From Clostridiales bacterium (GTDB taxonomy: Bacteria > Bacillota > Clostridia > Christensenellales > CAG-138), in NCBI GenBank assembly GCA_918244965.1, contig CAKJYC010000013.1:1-42279 (forward strand): DNA of 42,279 nucleotides, written 5' to 3'. Positions 1 through 7,912 of the stretch are shown one piece after another; the stretch's first letter is position 1; each line of letters starts with the position of its first letter. Both the position numbers and the translations under genes were made by a program. The notes under the pieces were generated by a model. The model saw only the letters and a list, made by a program, of their open reading frames with translations, did not search any database and had not been told where the DNA came from.

Positions 1-2094
1 CATCTTGGGATTGGTCGTCGCATTGCGCGAGCCGTCCATCGCGTAAGGTCCCTCGTTGTACACGATCAGATACCGGCCCGACCAGTCGTCCGGCTCGGCT
101 TCGACCAGCACATACTGCGCCTGTCCCGCAGCCGGGGTGGGTGTCGGAGTCGGCGTGGGCGTCGGGGTCGGCGTGGGGGTCGGAGTCGGAGTAGGCGTCG
201 GCGTCGGGGTCGGCGTCGGCGTGGGGGTCGGAGTCGGAGTAGGCGTCGGCGTCGGGGTGGGAGTTACGGAGCCGCCCCATGTGATGTCGACCTCCGTCAG
301 ATACATTGCGCCGTTATTGGATCGCAGACCGATGTACGCATAGTTTCCGTCGATCGTCAGCTCCGTGCTTGTGCCTTTCACGATGGTGCCCAGAAGCGTG
401 CCCTGCTTGCTGCTGTCATACAGATCTGTAGGCGACGTGTATGCCGTATTCTTGCCATAAACATTCAGCACTCTGCCGTTCTGCGTGTTTCCCTGCCAGA
501 TGACGGCAACCTTCCTGACCGTACCGCCGGAAACCGTTGATATGATCCCGGAATTGTTGTTGTCGCTTCTGATCTGGATCGCATCGTTCCCGCCCGCAGA
601 CAGGCCTGCGTAAACGGCGGAGGAGCTGCTTGTCTTGCCGGACCAGCTTGTATATGAGGTGCTTCCGGAAGAAACCCCGGTCAGCGGCCGATCGATCACA
701 TCCGTAACCTCTTCCGCAGCATCTGTCCACTGCGCGGTAAAGGTGCTGCCTGCATTGATCAGGACCGATGCGCCCGGCTGATACATGCTGTTGTCAGCCG
801 ACCACTTCCATCCCGCAAACTGCTTTTCATCCGGCGCGGTGAAGCCGCAGGCGGGCAGTGTGTAGGTTTCGCCCGCGTAGACGGTGACGGGGTTCATCGT
901 GCCCGTGCCGCCGTTTGCGTCAAAGGAGACCGTAACCTGCGTCTTTGCCGCAAAGTTGACCGTCAGCGTGCAGTCGTTCGTCATGTTCGTCAGCGTAAAG
1001 ACGTTGCCGTTGCGGGTGACCGTCGCGGCGTTCGACGGAGAAATCGTTGCGCTCTCCACATAATAGCCGGTGTTCGGCGTCGCGGTGACGACGCGTCCGG
1101 ACACGGACACGCTGCCCCACGCGCTGTTGTTCACGGCCGCGGTGACGGTGTAGCTCGTCTGATTGCTGCCGCTCGGCGTCTGGTAATTCGCGGGCGGCGT
1201 GCGGTTGAAGAGCAGCCACGCATATTCGGGATAGTCGATGAACACGTTGCGGTTGCCCTGCACGTGCTCGCACTCGTCGTTTCGGGACATCTCCCAGGTG
1301 TCGACCGGGTCTTTCGCCATCCACTCCAACAGCGTATCAAGCGATTCGATGACCTTGATGCCGTCGTTGCCGCCGCTGTCGTTCGAGCCCTGCTTCGGGT
1401 TCGTGCTGGTCTCGTAGAGGTTCGGCTCCTCCCAGCGGCACCAGACGTACAGCAGAATGCGCGCAACGTCGCCCTTGACGTTGTCCTTGACCTCGACGAG
1501 CCCGTTGCCGCTCGTCGTATACCAGAGCACGGTCTGCCCGTCGTATGCCTTCGTCTGATATCCGCTGATCTTGTCGACGACGTTGCCGAAGACGTAGCTT
1601 GAGCGGGTCGAGTTGATCTGGGAATCCTCCGGGCGCAGGTGGTGGATGTCCGCGCCGCCGCCGCTCTCATGGAAGCTGGCGTGCGACTTCGGCCAGACGT
1701 GCTCGCGGCTGATGTTGGAGCCGGTGACCTTGTCCGCGTAGATCAGGATCGGATTGGAGGACCCGTTGTTCGCATCGGTTTTCGGCCAGTAGCTTGTCAG
1801 GCTGTTGTAGCTGACGGAGTGGTTGCCCATCGTGTCCGTCATCAGCGTATGCAGACGGCTGAACATGGGACTGTTCATCGGATCGCTTGCCGACGCGGTC
1901 AGCGCGGATACGGCGTCAAAGGTATAATTGTCGGTGTAGTACGCCTGCGCCTGCGTGGAAAGCGAGGTACAGACCTGATGACGCGTGCCGGTGTTGGTCT
2001 TTACCGTGCCGGTCTGCGCGCCCGCCGCCGGAAGGACGGCGAACGTCAGAAGCAAAACAAGGAGAACGGAGACGAGGCGATTGCGAAGCCGCAT
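1..2094 (-). CDS. Secreted endonuclease I family nuclease, 3' end cut by window edge
   Basis: The reading frame is open from the ATG at 2094 to base 1 (698 codons, no stop), so the C-terminus is missing. It starts with a signal peptide (Arg-rich start, then a Val/Leu stretch ending near AAGAQ). The Endonuclease_1 (EndA/NucM) domain covers about residues 30-290, with the diagnostic HVWPKSH and [10 protein letters not shown] stretches that hold the catalytic His and metal ligands. Two InlB/Flg_new-like repeats follow ([19 protein letters not shown]), then a second beta-rich domain, then a long Pro-Thr repeat linker near the left edge and the start of another domain. It probably degrades extracellular DNA or RNA, either released or held at the surface. 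A GGAA Shine-Dalgarno lies just before the ATG. The family call is strong; the substrate is inferred. Confidence 0.85.
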   Translation of the reverse strand, partial: MRLRNRLVSVLLVLLLTFAVLPAAGAQTGTVKTNTGTRHQVCTSLSTQAQAYYTDNYTFDAVSALTASASDPMNSPMFSRLHTLMTDTMGNHSVSYNSLTSYWPKTDANNGSSNPILIYADKVTGSNISREHVWPKSHASFHESGGGADIHHLRPEDSQINSTRSSYVFGNVVDKISGYQTKAYDGQTVLWYTTSGNGLVEVKDNVKGDVARILLYVWCRWEEPNLYETSTNPKQGSNDSGGNDGIKVIESLDTLLEWMAKDPVDTWEMSRNDECEHVQGNRNVFIDYPEYAWLLFNRTPPANYQTPSGSNQTSYTVTAAVNNSAWGSVSVSGRVVTATPNTGYYVESATISPSNAATVTRNGNVFTLTNMTNDCTLTVNFAAKTQVTVSFDANGGTGTMNPVTVYAGETYTLPACGFTAPDEKQFAGWKWSADNSMYQPGASVLINAGSTFTAQWTDAAEEVTDVIDRPLTGVSSGSTSYTSWSGKTSSSSAVYAGLSAGGNDAIQIRSDNNNSGIISTVSGGTVRKVAVIWQGNTQNGRVLNVYGKNTAYTSPTDLYDSSKQGTLLGTIVKGTSTELTIDGNYAYIGLRSNNGAMYLTEVDITWGGSVTPTPTPTPTPTPTPTPTPTPTPTPTPTPTPTPTPTPTPTPTPTPAAGQAQYVLVEAEPDDWSGRYLIVYNEGPYAMDGSRNATTNPKM
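130..263. repeat. Tandem repeat coding a Pro-Thr linker
   Basis: The minus strand encodes uninterrupted Pro-Thr dipeptides. The DNA is built from degenerate GTCGGC/GTGGGG/GTCGGA hexamers, and two nearly identical 48-base units begin at about 171 and 219. It acts as an extended, probably rigid or glycosylated linker in the nuclease, and could change length by slippage. Confidence 0.8.
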
Positions 2095-2142
2095 ACGGGT
2101 TCCTTTCCGCGCTGTGGGCGCTTTCCATCTATAATACAGATA

Positions 2143-2171
2143 AGTATACACGAATTGTTCACAAAACACAA
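2143..2171 (-). promoter_or_regulatory. Probable sigma-A promoter of the nuclease gene
   Basis: On the minus strand TTGTGT (2166-2171) and TATACT (2143-2148) are separated by 17 bases, about 50 bases upstream of the nuclease ATG. The -35 box is weak. Confidence 0.45.
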
Positions 2172-2295
2172 GGCAAAAAACGCATTTTCATGCAAAGCGG
2201 TCCCGAAAACACGCCTGCATCCGGTTTGCGGAAATAGCGGGCGCTATTTTGTCGTTTTCCTGCAAACAGCGGCGCATAATGCCGCGCGCGGCGTA

Positions 2296-2324
2296 TTGCA
2301 AAAGCGGTGCGGACAGGCTATACT
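2296..2324 (+). promoter_or_regulatory. Sigma-A promoter of small Cys-rich lipoprotein
   Basis: TTGCAA (2296-2301), a 17-base spacer and TATACT (2319-2324) make a near-consensus promoter. The transcript would start about 50 bases before the ATG at 2381. Confidence 0.75.
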
Positions 2325-2380
2325 GTAGGTACAAAAAGAAAGAGGCCCGCGGTTGCGAGCCGGAAAAGGAGGTACCCGAA

Positions 2381-2560
2381 ATGAAAAGAGTGTTCCTGAC
2401 GATGCTGTTCTTTATTCTCGCCGTGATGACGATGGCGGTCGCCTGCTCCGGCGGTCAGTATCGCCGGTCCGGCTGCAACGCCTGCAGCATCGGCTGTGCC
2501 GCCTGTACGGCCTGCACGGTCGTCAACTGCGTAAGCGGCTGCATCGGCGACGGGTATTGA
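2381..2560 (+). CDS. Small Cys-rich lipoprotein-like peptide (59 aa), unknown function
   Basis: The ATG at 2381 follows a strong AAAGGAGG Shine-Dalgarno; upstream in-frame codons lie in the promoter. Residues 1-21 form a hydrophobic signal ending in AVAC, a lipobox-like cleavage site with Cys22. The mature part is only about 38 residues and has seven more cysteines (32, 35, 39, 42, 45, 50, 54) among Gly, Ala and Thr, in a C-x2-C-x3-C-x2-C-x2-C-x4-C-x3-C pattern. It stands alone between its own promoter and a hairpin terminator. No family is recognised. It could bind metal, form disulfides, or be a precursor of a modified peptide, but no modifying enzyme lies nearby. Confidence 0.65.
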   Translation: MKRVFLTMLFFILAVMTMAVACSGGQYRRSGCNACSIGCAACTACTVVNCVSGCIGDGY

Positions 2561-2566
2561 CGATGA

Positions 2567-2596
2567 AAAACTCCGCAGAACATGCGGAGTTTTCTG
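2567..2596. terminator. Bidirectional intrinsic terminator
   Basis: A 10-base perfect stem (AAAACTCCGC / GCGGAGTTTT) with a 7-base loop has A runs on one side and T runs on the other, so it can serve both the lipoprotein gene and the convergent zinc-ribbon gene. Confidence 0.85.
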
Positions 2597-2610
2597 TATT
2601 CTGCCGTTTC

Positions 2611-3273
2611 TCAGTCCAGATACAGGACCAGCAGCTTCCATCCGCGGTCGAGCTTCACGGCAACAAGGTAAAGCTCCGCCGCGGTCTCGCCGTTCACGGA
2701 CAGGATCCCATCCGCCGACACATATTCCTCCGCTTCCAGACCGAGCGCGCGATTCGTTTCGTAGATCTCCGCGCCGGTGTGCGTCGTCTCGGTGAGCTGC
2801 GGGACAAGCGCGGCGTCTTTGCCGAACCGCTCCGTCATCTGCGTACGGAAATCCCCGGCAAGCCGCCGATAGTAGCCTTTCATGACCGCAGCGGGCGAAT
2901 CGCCCTCGCCGAACGTCTCCGGATGCTCGCCGAGGATCGTTTCGGAAAGCGTCGTCATCGCGTACAGCTGCTCCCCGTCGCCCCGCTTGAGCGCGTCGAT
3001 CGCCGCCTCAAACACCTCGTCCGCCGTATCGTACCGCGTTGTCCGTTTGCCGCAGGACGTCGCACACACGATCACGACGATCAGCAGGATCGCAAGTGCC
3101 GCGCATGCCGCGATCAGCAGCAGCCTGCGGTTCTTCAGCAGCCCCGACAGGTCGGGTATTTGAAGGCCGCGCTTCTTCTCCGGCTGTTCGGGCGTTTTCG
3201 GTACCGCCGTTCCGCACTTGCGGCAGAACAGTGCGCCCTCGTCTAGATCGAAGCCGCAGTTTTTACACTTCAT
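2611..3273 (-). CDS. Zinc-ribbon single-pass membrane protein
   Basis: A 220 aa protein. The N-terminal zinc ribbon has two CxxC knuckles (CKNCGFDLDEGALFCRKCG, residues 3-21). A Pro/Lys linker and one transmembrane helix (about 50-70) follow, then an outside domain of about 145 residues. The latter resembles the small alpha/beta domains (DUF4878-like) often attached to zinc-ribbon membrane proteins in Bacillota; that assignment is uncertain. The start is set by a GAGG site five bases before the ATG. The gene has its own promoter and converges on the lipoprotein gene. Function is unknown; an envelope sensor role is plausible only by architecture. Confidence 0.75.
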   Translation of the reverse strand: MKCKNCGFDLDEGALFCRKCGTAVPKTPEQPEKKRGLQIPDLSGLLKNRRLLLIAACAALAILLIVVIVCATSCGKRTTRYDTADEVFEAAIDALKRGDGEQLYAMTTLSETILGEHPETFGEGDSPAAVMKGYYRRLAGDFRTQMTERFGKDAALVPQLTETTHTGAEIYETNRALGLEAEEYVSADGILSVNGETAAELYLVAVKLDRGWKLLVLYLD

Positions 3274-3317
3274 AGAAGCCTCGTTTCCGCGCCGGAACCG
3301 GCGCTTTCAGTATCGGT

Positions 3318-3346
3318 ATCGTATCACGCGGTACGGCGCGGGTCAA
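3318..3346 (-). promoter_or_regulatory. Promoter of zinc-ribbon membrane protein gene
   Basis: On the minus strand TTGACC (3341-3346), 17 bases, TACGAT (3318-3323). The leader also contains a perfect 7-base hairpin (GCGCCGG/CCGGCGC, 3289-3304). Confidence 0.65.
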
Positions 3347-3411
3347 CGGGATCGCCGCTCTGTTTCCAATGATTTTACAACTCTGTTGCATTCGATCCGG
3401 CATTTTCATGC

Positions 3412-3439
3412 TTGCGGTCTGCGGAATCTGTGATATACT
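3412..3439 (+). promoter_or_regulatory. Promoter of the Tim44-like gene pair
   Basis: TTGCGG (3412-3417), 16 bases, TATACT (3434-3439), about 28 bases before the GTG start at 3468. Confidence 0.65.
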
Positions 3440-3467
3440 GTCAGTAAGAATGTTTGGGAGGGGAACC

Positions 3468-4400
3468 GTGAAGCTGCGCAGAGCATTATTGATCCTTCTC
3501 GTTGTGCTGCTTGTCTCGCTGCCGTTCGTGAGGTCCGCGTCGGCCGATCTCGGCGACTGGTCCGGCGGCGGCGATTACGGCGGCGGCAGCAGCGGCCGTG
3601 ACAGCGACGATTGCGACGGGATCGGCTGGATCTTCTATTACGGGATCCGGCTCGGCTGCGTGATCGGCGAATGCGCCGAACGCGCCGGCTGCTCGCACGG
3701 GCAGGTCATCGTATTCGAGGTGATCTTTTTCGCCGCGCTCATCGGCCTTGCCGCGCTGTTTCTCCGCTTCCGCCGCAAGGGCGGCAAGCGGGTCGATCCG
3801 AATGTGTTTGCGCCGGGACAGCGCACCGTGGAGACCGGCGGTTCGGATATCCTCGGACGGCTGCGCGCGGTCGATCCGAACTTCTCCGAGGAAGACCTTT
3901 TGGAGCTTCTCAAGAACCGCTATCTGCAGTACTGCGACTGTCGGGAAAAGGGCGATCCCGCGCCGCTGAAGGCGTACCTGACCGAGGACCTGTACGGAAG
4001 GATCGGGACGGAGCTCCAAACGCTCACGCGGGCGAATCTTTCCGAGCACTATGAGCGCATCGGCATCCTCGACGCAAAGCCCGTTTCGCTGGCCGAACGC
4101 GACGGAATGCACGTGCTGCTGGTCAACCTGCATACGCGCAGCGTGCGCTGGACGCAATCGACCGAGACCGGCGAGATCGTCACCGGCGGCAGGGATGAAC
4201 AGTTCCGCACGATCACGTTTGAGCTGGTCCGTCCGATCGGCACGGTGACCGCCTCGCGCGAAAGTGAAAAGACCTCGGTCCACTGCCCGTTCTGCGGCGC
4301 GCCGCTGTCACTGAACGAAACGAGCGTCTGCCCGTACTGTGATTCGGTCCTGCCCGCGGCGAAGGATACCTGGCTGATCCGTTCGATCCGGAACGGATGA
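3468..4400 (+). CDS. Tim44-like domain protein with C-terminal zinc ribbon (copy 1)
   Basis: The GTG start at 3468 is preferred because GGGAGGGG sits six bases upstream and the protein then begins with a good signal or anchor sequence; the upstream in-frame ATG would lie in the promoter. Of 310 residues, about 1-26 are the signal, followed by a Gly/Asp-rich stretch beginning DLGDWSGGGDYGGG, a transmembrane helix near 80-100, a Tim44-like domain (about 125-265) and a C-terminal zinc ribbon CPFCGAPL...CPYCDSVL. Clostridial proteins of this layout are usually named zinc-ribbon transport proteins, but no transport has been shown by this sequence. A paralogue follows 24 bases downstream in the same transcript. 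Confidence 0.8.
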   Translation: MKLRRALLILLVVLLVSLPFVRSASADLGDWSGGGDYGGGSSGRDSDDCDGIGWIFYYGIRLGCVIGECAERAGCSHGQVIVFEVIFFAALIGLAALFLRFRRKGGKRVDPNVFAPGQRTVETGGSDILGRLRAVDPNFSEEDLLELLKNRYLQYCDCREKGDPAPLKAYLTEDLYGRIGTELQTLTRANLSEHYERIGILDAKPVSLAERDGMHVLLVNLHTRSVRWTQSTETGEIVTGGRDEQFRTITFELVRPIGTVTASRESEKTSVHCPFCGAPLSLNETSVCPYCDSVLPAAKDTWLIRSIRNG

Positions 4401-4424
4401 GCATGCAAGGAAAGGAGAATCATG

Positions 4425-5354
4425 ATGAAAAAACGGCTGTTGGCTTTGTTTGCTGCGGTGCTGCTGATTGCAGTATTCGTGTTTGTGCCGCGCCCGGGCG
4501 GCGCCGATCTCGGCGACTTCTCCGGCGGCGGTGATTACGGCGGCGGCGGCGGTGATTACGGCGGCGGCGGCGGTGATTACGGCGGCGGCTCCGACTGGGT
4601 CGGCTCCGATTACAGCGGCGGCGATTACGGCACCACCCGCAGCTCCAGTCCCGTTTCCAGAGCCGTTACCGTTATTGCCATTGTCGTCATGCTGATCATC
4701 GTATCGGGGATCCTCTCAAACAAGCGGAAATCGCAATCCTCCTCTGCGCCCGGCGCAACGCGCACCGCGGCATCGATGCTGACGCCGATTGAGCAGTACA
4801 AGGAACGCGATCCGAACTTCTCTCCGGAGGATTTCAAGGAATGGCTGCAGAACCTGTACTTCAAGATGCAGGACTGCTGCACGAAACGCGACGTCGAGCC
4901 GATCCGCCCGTACTTTGCGGATTCGCTGTATCAGCAGTTTAACCGCCAGATGATACAGCTCAAGTCCTTGAACCGCACCAACCACGTCGAGCGCATCGCC
5001 GTGCTGTCCGTCGAACTCAAGGGCTTCTATGAGGACAAGGGCGAGGACGTCATCGTTGCCGAGCTGTACACGCGCATCACGGACTACACGACGGACGACG
5101 CCACCGGCAAGGTGGTTGCGGGAAGCAAGGACCATGAGAAGTTCATGACCTACGAATACTCGCTGTCGCGTCCGATCGGTAAGACCACCGAAGCGTTCGA
5201 GCCCGGCGTCACCGAGCGCCACTGCCCGAACTGCGGCGCGCCGCTGTCGGTCAACGAGAGCATCAAGTGCCCGTTCTGCGATTCCGTGCTGTCCTTCGGC
5301 GATCACGACTGGACGGTTTACGCGATCAAGGGCATTTCCCAGAGAACGGTATAA
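4425..5354 (+). CDS. Tim44-like domain protein with C-terminal zinc ribbon (copy 2)
   Basis: A paralogue of the preceding gene with the same order of parts: signal (about 1-25), Gly-Asp-Tyr rich stretch with three GDYGGGG units, transmembrane helix (about 80-100), Tim44-like domain (about 120-265) and zinc ribbon CPNCGAPL...CPFCDSVL. Two adjacent ATGs occur at 4422 and 4425. AGGAG at 4413-4417 is 4 bases from the first and 7 from the second, so 4425 is chosen. The two proteins are close enough at both ends to suggest a tandem duplication and perhaps a heteromeric complex. Confidence 0.8.
   Translation: MKKRLLALFAAVLLIAVFVFVPRPGGADLGDFSGGGDYGGGGGDYGGGGGDYGGGSDWVGSDYSGGDYGTTRSSSPVSRAVTVIAIVVMLIIVSGILSNKRKSQSSSAPGATRTAASMLTPIEQYKERDPNFSPEDFKEWLQNLYFKMQDCCTKRDVEPIRPYFADSLYQQFNRQMIQLKSLNRTNHVERIAVLSVELKGFYEDKGEDVIVAELYTRITDYTTDDATGKVVAGSKDHEKFMTYEYSLSRPIGKTTEAFEPGVTERHCPNCGAPLSVNESIKCPFCDSVLSFGDHDWTVYAIKGISQRTV
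4531..4590 (+). repeat. 18-base tandem repeat coding Gly-Asp-Tyr motif
   Basis: About three copies of a unit reading GATTACGGCGGCGGCGGT encode repeated DYGGGG within the second Tim44-like protein. The first paralogue has fewer copies. Confidence 0.7.
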
Positions 5355-5363
5355 AAAACGGCT

Positions 5364-5391
5364 GCGGCGGAGAAGACCTCTTCTCCGCCGC
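5364..5391. other. 12-base perfect hairpin between Tim44-like gene and aminotransferase
   Basis: GCGGCGGAGAAG pairs perfectly with CTTCTCCGCCGC around a 4-base loop. There is no downstream T run on the plus strand, so it is a poor classical terminator. It ends 16 bases before the aminotransferase ATG, next to its GGAGG site, and may instead act as an RNA processing or translation-control element. Confidence 0.55.
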
Positions 5392-5407
5392 TTATTCTGG
5401 AGGAGCT

Positions 5408-6607
5408 ATGGAGTTTGATTTCACCACGGTTCTCGACCGGCGCGGAAAGGACGCGCTTGCGGTCGATATCATCCCCTATCGCGACGTCACGGTGGAGGAC
5501 GGGCTCAAACCGATTCCGATGTGGGTCGCGGATATGAGCTTTCCGACCGCACCGAGCGTCGTCGCAGCCGTGCAGAAGCGGCTCGAACATCCGAACTTCG
5601 GCTATTTTCTGCTGCCGGACGCGTACTACGACGCGATCATCCGTTGGCAGAGGACGCGGCACGGCGTCGAGGGGCTCAAAAAAGAGCACATCGGCTATGA
5701 GAACGGCGTGCTCGGCGGCGTCAGCTCGGTGCTGCGCGCGCTGACGAACGAGGGCGATCCGATCCTTGTGCACAGCCCGACCTATGTCGGCTTTCTGCAT
5801 GTGCTGAAGGGACTGCACCGCAGGATCGTGACAAGCCCGCTGACCCGCGACGAACGCGGCGTATGGCGCATGGATTACGCCGACATGGAGCGTAAGATCA
5901 AAGAAAACGGCGTGAAGCTCGTCATCTTCTGCTCGCCGCACAACCCGTGCGGCCGCGTCTGGGAACGCGAGGAGATCGAGCGCGCGATGGCGGTGTACCG
6001 CGACTGCGGCTGCACGGTGATCTCCGACGAGATCTGGGCGGACCTGACCTTCCCCGGCCACAGACACATCCCGACGCAGAGCGTGTCCGAAGACGCAAAG
6101 CTGCGTACAGTCGCGTTCTATGCACCGAGCAAGACGTTCAGCCTCGCCGGGCTGATCGGCTCGTACCACATCATCTTCAACGAAGAACTGCGCAGGATCG
6201 TGACCGACTGCGGCGAAGCGACGCACTACAATTCGTGCAACGTGCTGTCGCTGCACGCGCTGCTCGGCGCGTATTCCCCCGACGGCGCGCGCTGGGTGGA
6301 CGCGCTGTGCGACGTGCTGTATCAGAACCTCCGCTATGTCAAAGCGTTCATGGAGACAAACTTTGAAGGCGTTTCGATGTTCCTGCCGGAGGGCACGTAT
6401 ATGCTGTTCCTGAACACGGGCGCGTGGTGCCGTGCGCACGGGATCACGATGGACGAGCTTCTGGGCCGCGGCGTGCGCGCGGGCGTGATCTGGCAGCGCG
6501 GCGCGGACTTCGGCGATCCCGACTGCATCCGCCTGAACGTCGCCCTGCCTTTCTCACTGGTCGAGGAAGCCATGCACCGGCTCAAAGAGCGTGTATTCGT
6601 CGACTGA
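5408..6607 (+). CDS. MalY/PatB family PLP-dependent aminotransferase (cystathionine beta-lyase type)
   Basis: A 399 aa fold-type I PLP enzyme. The start at 5408 follows TGGAGGAGCT. Recognisable parts are the MWVADMSF N-terminal motif of MalY/PatB proteins, CSPHNPCGRVW, the cofactor-binding ISDEIWADL and the Schiff-base lysine K242 in APSKTFSL. Length is normal for the family. Members cleave the C-S bond of cystathionine or related cysteine conjugates, releasing homocysteine or thiol plus pyruvate and ammonia; some act as aminotransferases or, in enteric bacteria, as a regulator partner. The exact substrate cannot be told here. A terminator follows directly. Confidence 0.88.
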   Translation: MEFDFTTVLDRRGKDALAVDIIPYRDVTVEDGLKPIPMWVADMSFPTAPSVVAAVQKRLEHPNFGYFLLPDAYYDAIIRWQRTRHGVEGLKKEHIGYENGVLGGVSSVLRALTNEGDPILVHSPTYVGFLHVLKGLHRRIVTSPLTRDERGVWRMDYADMERKIKENGVKLVIFCSPHNPCGRVWEREEIERAMAVYRDCGCTVISDEIWADLTFPGHRHIPTQSVSEDAKLRTVAFYAPSKTFSLAGLIGSYHIIFNEELRRIVTDCGEATHYNSCNVLSLHALLGAYSPDGARWVDALCDVLYQNLRYVKAFMETNFEGVSMFLPEGTYMLFLNTGAWCRAHGITMDELLGRGVRAGVIWQRGADFGDPDCIRLNVALPFSLVEEAMHRLKERVFVD

Positions 6608-6631
6608 AGACAGGATCCGACCGATCCGTTC

Positions 6632-6694
6632 GACCGTTCGCAAGCGTTTTTCTGCCGTTTAGACAGAATCGCTTGCGAAAACGGTCGTTTTTTT
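6632..6694 (+). terminator. Intrinsic terminator after the aminotransferase gene
   Basis: A long stem (GACCGTT-CGCAAGCG against CGCTTGCG-AAAACGGTC) is followed by seven T. Its sequence overlaps the regulatory DNA of the next operon. Confidence 0.85.
6633..6662 (+). promoter_or_regulatory. Candidate LytTR binding site (direct repeat)
   Basis: ACCGTTCGC (6633-6641) and GCCGTTTAG (6654-6662) are separated by 12 bases, a 21-base period. Each matches the known LytTR half-site consensus [TA][AC][CA]GTTN[AG][TG] at eight of nine positions. The pair ends 10 bases upstream of the -35 box of the operon that encodes a LytTR regulator, which fits autoregulation. Confidence 0.5.
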
Positions 6695-6701
6695 ATATAC
6701 T
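6673..6701 (+). promoter_or_regulatory. Promoter of the LytTR-DUF3021 operon
   Basis: TTGCGA (6673-6678), 17 bases, TATACT (6696-6701). The -35 box lies inside the 3' arm of the preceding terminator and the T run forms part of the spacer. Confidence 0.65.
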
Positions 6702-6736
6702 ATTTTTATCAAAAGAAGGATGTGAAGGGATCTGCC

Positions 6737-6937
6737 ATGGAACGCGCCGACGTACGAATCGAAGCCGCCTGCACGCTTTTCGCCTGCCGGATGTGCAGGA
6801 CGAAAACCGGGTGGGCGCATCAGCGCTGGTGCGAGCTCTCCGGGCTCAAATCCCCCACCTGCAGGGACTGCCGCTACTGGTCGGCACAAAAAGCGGTCTG
6901 CGTGCATCCCGCGCAGCGGAAAGGCGGCGACGTATGA
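6737..6937 (+). CDS. Small Cys-rich protein, possible zinc binder (66 aa)
   Basis: The ATG at 6737 is chosen because AAGGGA lies six bases upstream; an in-frame GTG at 6722 is less well placed. The protein has seven cysteines, with C-x4-C-x2-C near residues 12-20 and CRDC at 42-45, plus several Trp, and no signal or membrane segment. This spacing suggests one small metal-binding fold. No family is recognised. Its stop overlaps the ATG of the LytTR gene by four bases, so the two are translationally coupled and it may be a regulatory partner. Confidence 0.6.
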   Translation: MERADVRIEAACTLFACRMCRTKTGWAHQRWCELSGLKSPTCRDCRYWSAQKAVCVHPAQRKGGDV

Positions 6938-7392
6938 AACCGATCCGTACCCGTTTTGAACCGGATCCGTCCCTCGACACGATCGAGGTCGTCGTGCGCG
7001 CGCCCGCGCTGGATCCGGAGGTACAGGCGCTTCTTGACGGGCTCGGCGCAGGCAGATCGTCCTCGCTGATCGTGTGGGACACGGACGGCGCGATGCTGGC
7101 CGTACCGGTGTCGCGCATCATCTCCGTTTCGGTAGTCGGCCGGCAGGTGATCGTCGTCACGACGGACGGAAGGTTCCTGTCACGCCAGTCGCTCAGCAGC
7201 ATTGAGAGCACGCTTGATCCGAACCGGTTTTTGCGCATCTCGCGCTTTGAGATCGTCAATCTCGAAAAGGTGCGCCGGTACGACTTTACGCTCAGCGGAA
7301 CGCTGCGGCTGGAGCTTGTCGGCGGTATGGAAACATGGGCGGCGCGTCGGTGCATTCCGGTGATCCGCAGACGTCTGCAGGGAAAGGAGTGA
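6934..7392 (+). CDS. LytTR-domain transcriptional regulator
   Basis: A 152 aa protein. The C-terminal two thirds is a LytTR DNA-binding domain, seen from the core FLRISRFEIVNLEKVRRYDF, which matches the typical F-x-R-[IV]-[SH]-R-x-x-[IL]-[VI]-N-L-x-x-[VI] signature. The N-terminal 45 residues are not a receiver domain, so this is a stand-alone regulator and not a two-component output protein. The next gene encodes a DUF3021 membrane protein, the usual partner of such LytTR proteins in Bacillota, thought to control LytTR activity from the membrane. A LytTR-type direct repeat lies upstream of the operon promoter. Confidence 0.88.
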   Translation: MKPIRTRFEPDPSLDTIEVVVRAPALDPEVQALLDGLGAGRSSSLIVWDTDGAMLAVPVSRIISVSVVGRQVIVVTTDGRFLSRQSLSSIESTLDPNRFLRISRFEIVNLEKVRRYDFTLSGTLRLELVGGMETWAARRCIPVIRRRLQGKE

Positions 7393-7397
7393 CGCGC

Positions 7398-7910
7398 ATG
7401 AAAAAGAAACTGTTCCTTCGTGCCGCGATCGGCTTCGTCTTCGGCATTGCGATCGGATACCTCGTTCCCCTGCTCTCCTGTCTTGCCGCAGGCCATCCGG
7501 TCATGCTGTACAGCGACCGGCTCCGCGCCACGCTCGGCAGCGCCGCGGCCGCGCTGATCGTACAGGCGGCGGTCTCCGGCCTGTACGGCGCGATCTGCAT
7601 GGGCGGCACGGTGCTGTACGAGATCGAGCACTGGCCGCTGATCCGCGCGGTGGCGATCCACTATCTGCTCTGCATCGTCCCTTTCCTGCCGATCGCGCTG
7701 CTTCTGAACTGGTGCAGCGGCGCCGTCGAGCTTCTGATCATGATCGGGATCATGACGGTCGTGTATTTCCTCATCTGGCTGATCATGTTTCTGCGCTACC
7801 GCGCCGAGGTGCGCGAGCTGAACGACATCAACCGCCGCCGAGCGGAAAAGCCCTCGGATGCGGACGATACAAACCCGGCTTCGGGAACCACAGACCATAA
7901 AGGAGAGTAA
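7398..7910 (+). CDS. DUF3021 family membrane protein
   Basis: A 170 aa protein with four predicted transmembrane helices (about 8-30, 50-72, 85-105, 112-135) and a charged, Arg/Lys-rich tail. The ATG at 7398 has AAGGAG upstream, overlapping the end of the LytTR gene. The pairing with LytTR and the helix layout match DUF3021, a family held to regulate the cognate LytTR protein. Signal sensed is unknown. Confidence 0.82.
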   Translation: MKKKLFLRAAIGFVFGIAIGYLVPLLSCLAAGHPVMLYSDRLRATLGSAAAALIVQAAVSGLYGAICMGGTVLYEIEHWPLIRAVAIHYLLCIVPFLPIALLLNWCSGAVELLIMIGIMTVVYFLIWLIMFLRYRAEVRELNDINRRRAEKPSDADDTNPASGTTDHKGE

Positions 7911-7912
7911 TG

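Noticed and set aside
130-263. CRISPR-like array
   Set aside because: Repeats are short, contiguous and in coding phase, with no spacers or cas genes.
56-343. Plus-strand frame with a Gly-Val repeat
   Set aside because: It is the antisense of the Pro-Thr linker of the nuclease; no ribosome site and no family.
2611-3273. Plus-strand frames over the zinc-ribbon gene
   Set aside because: The minus-strand gene has promoter, start and zinc-ribbon motifs; plus-strand frames are shadows.
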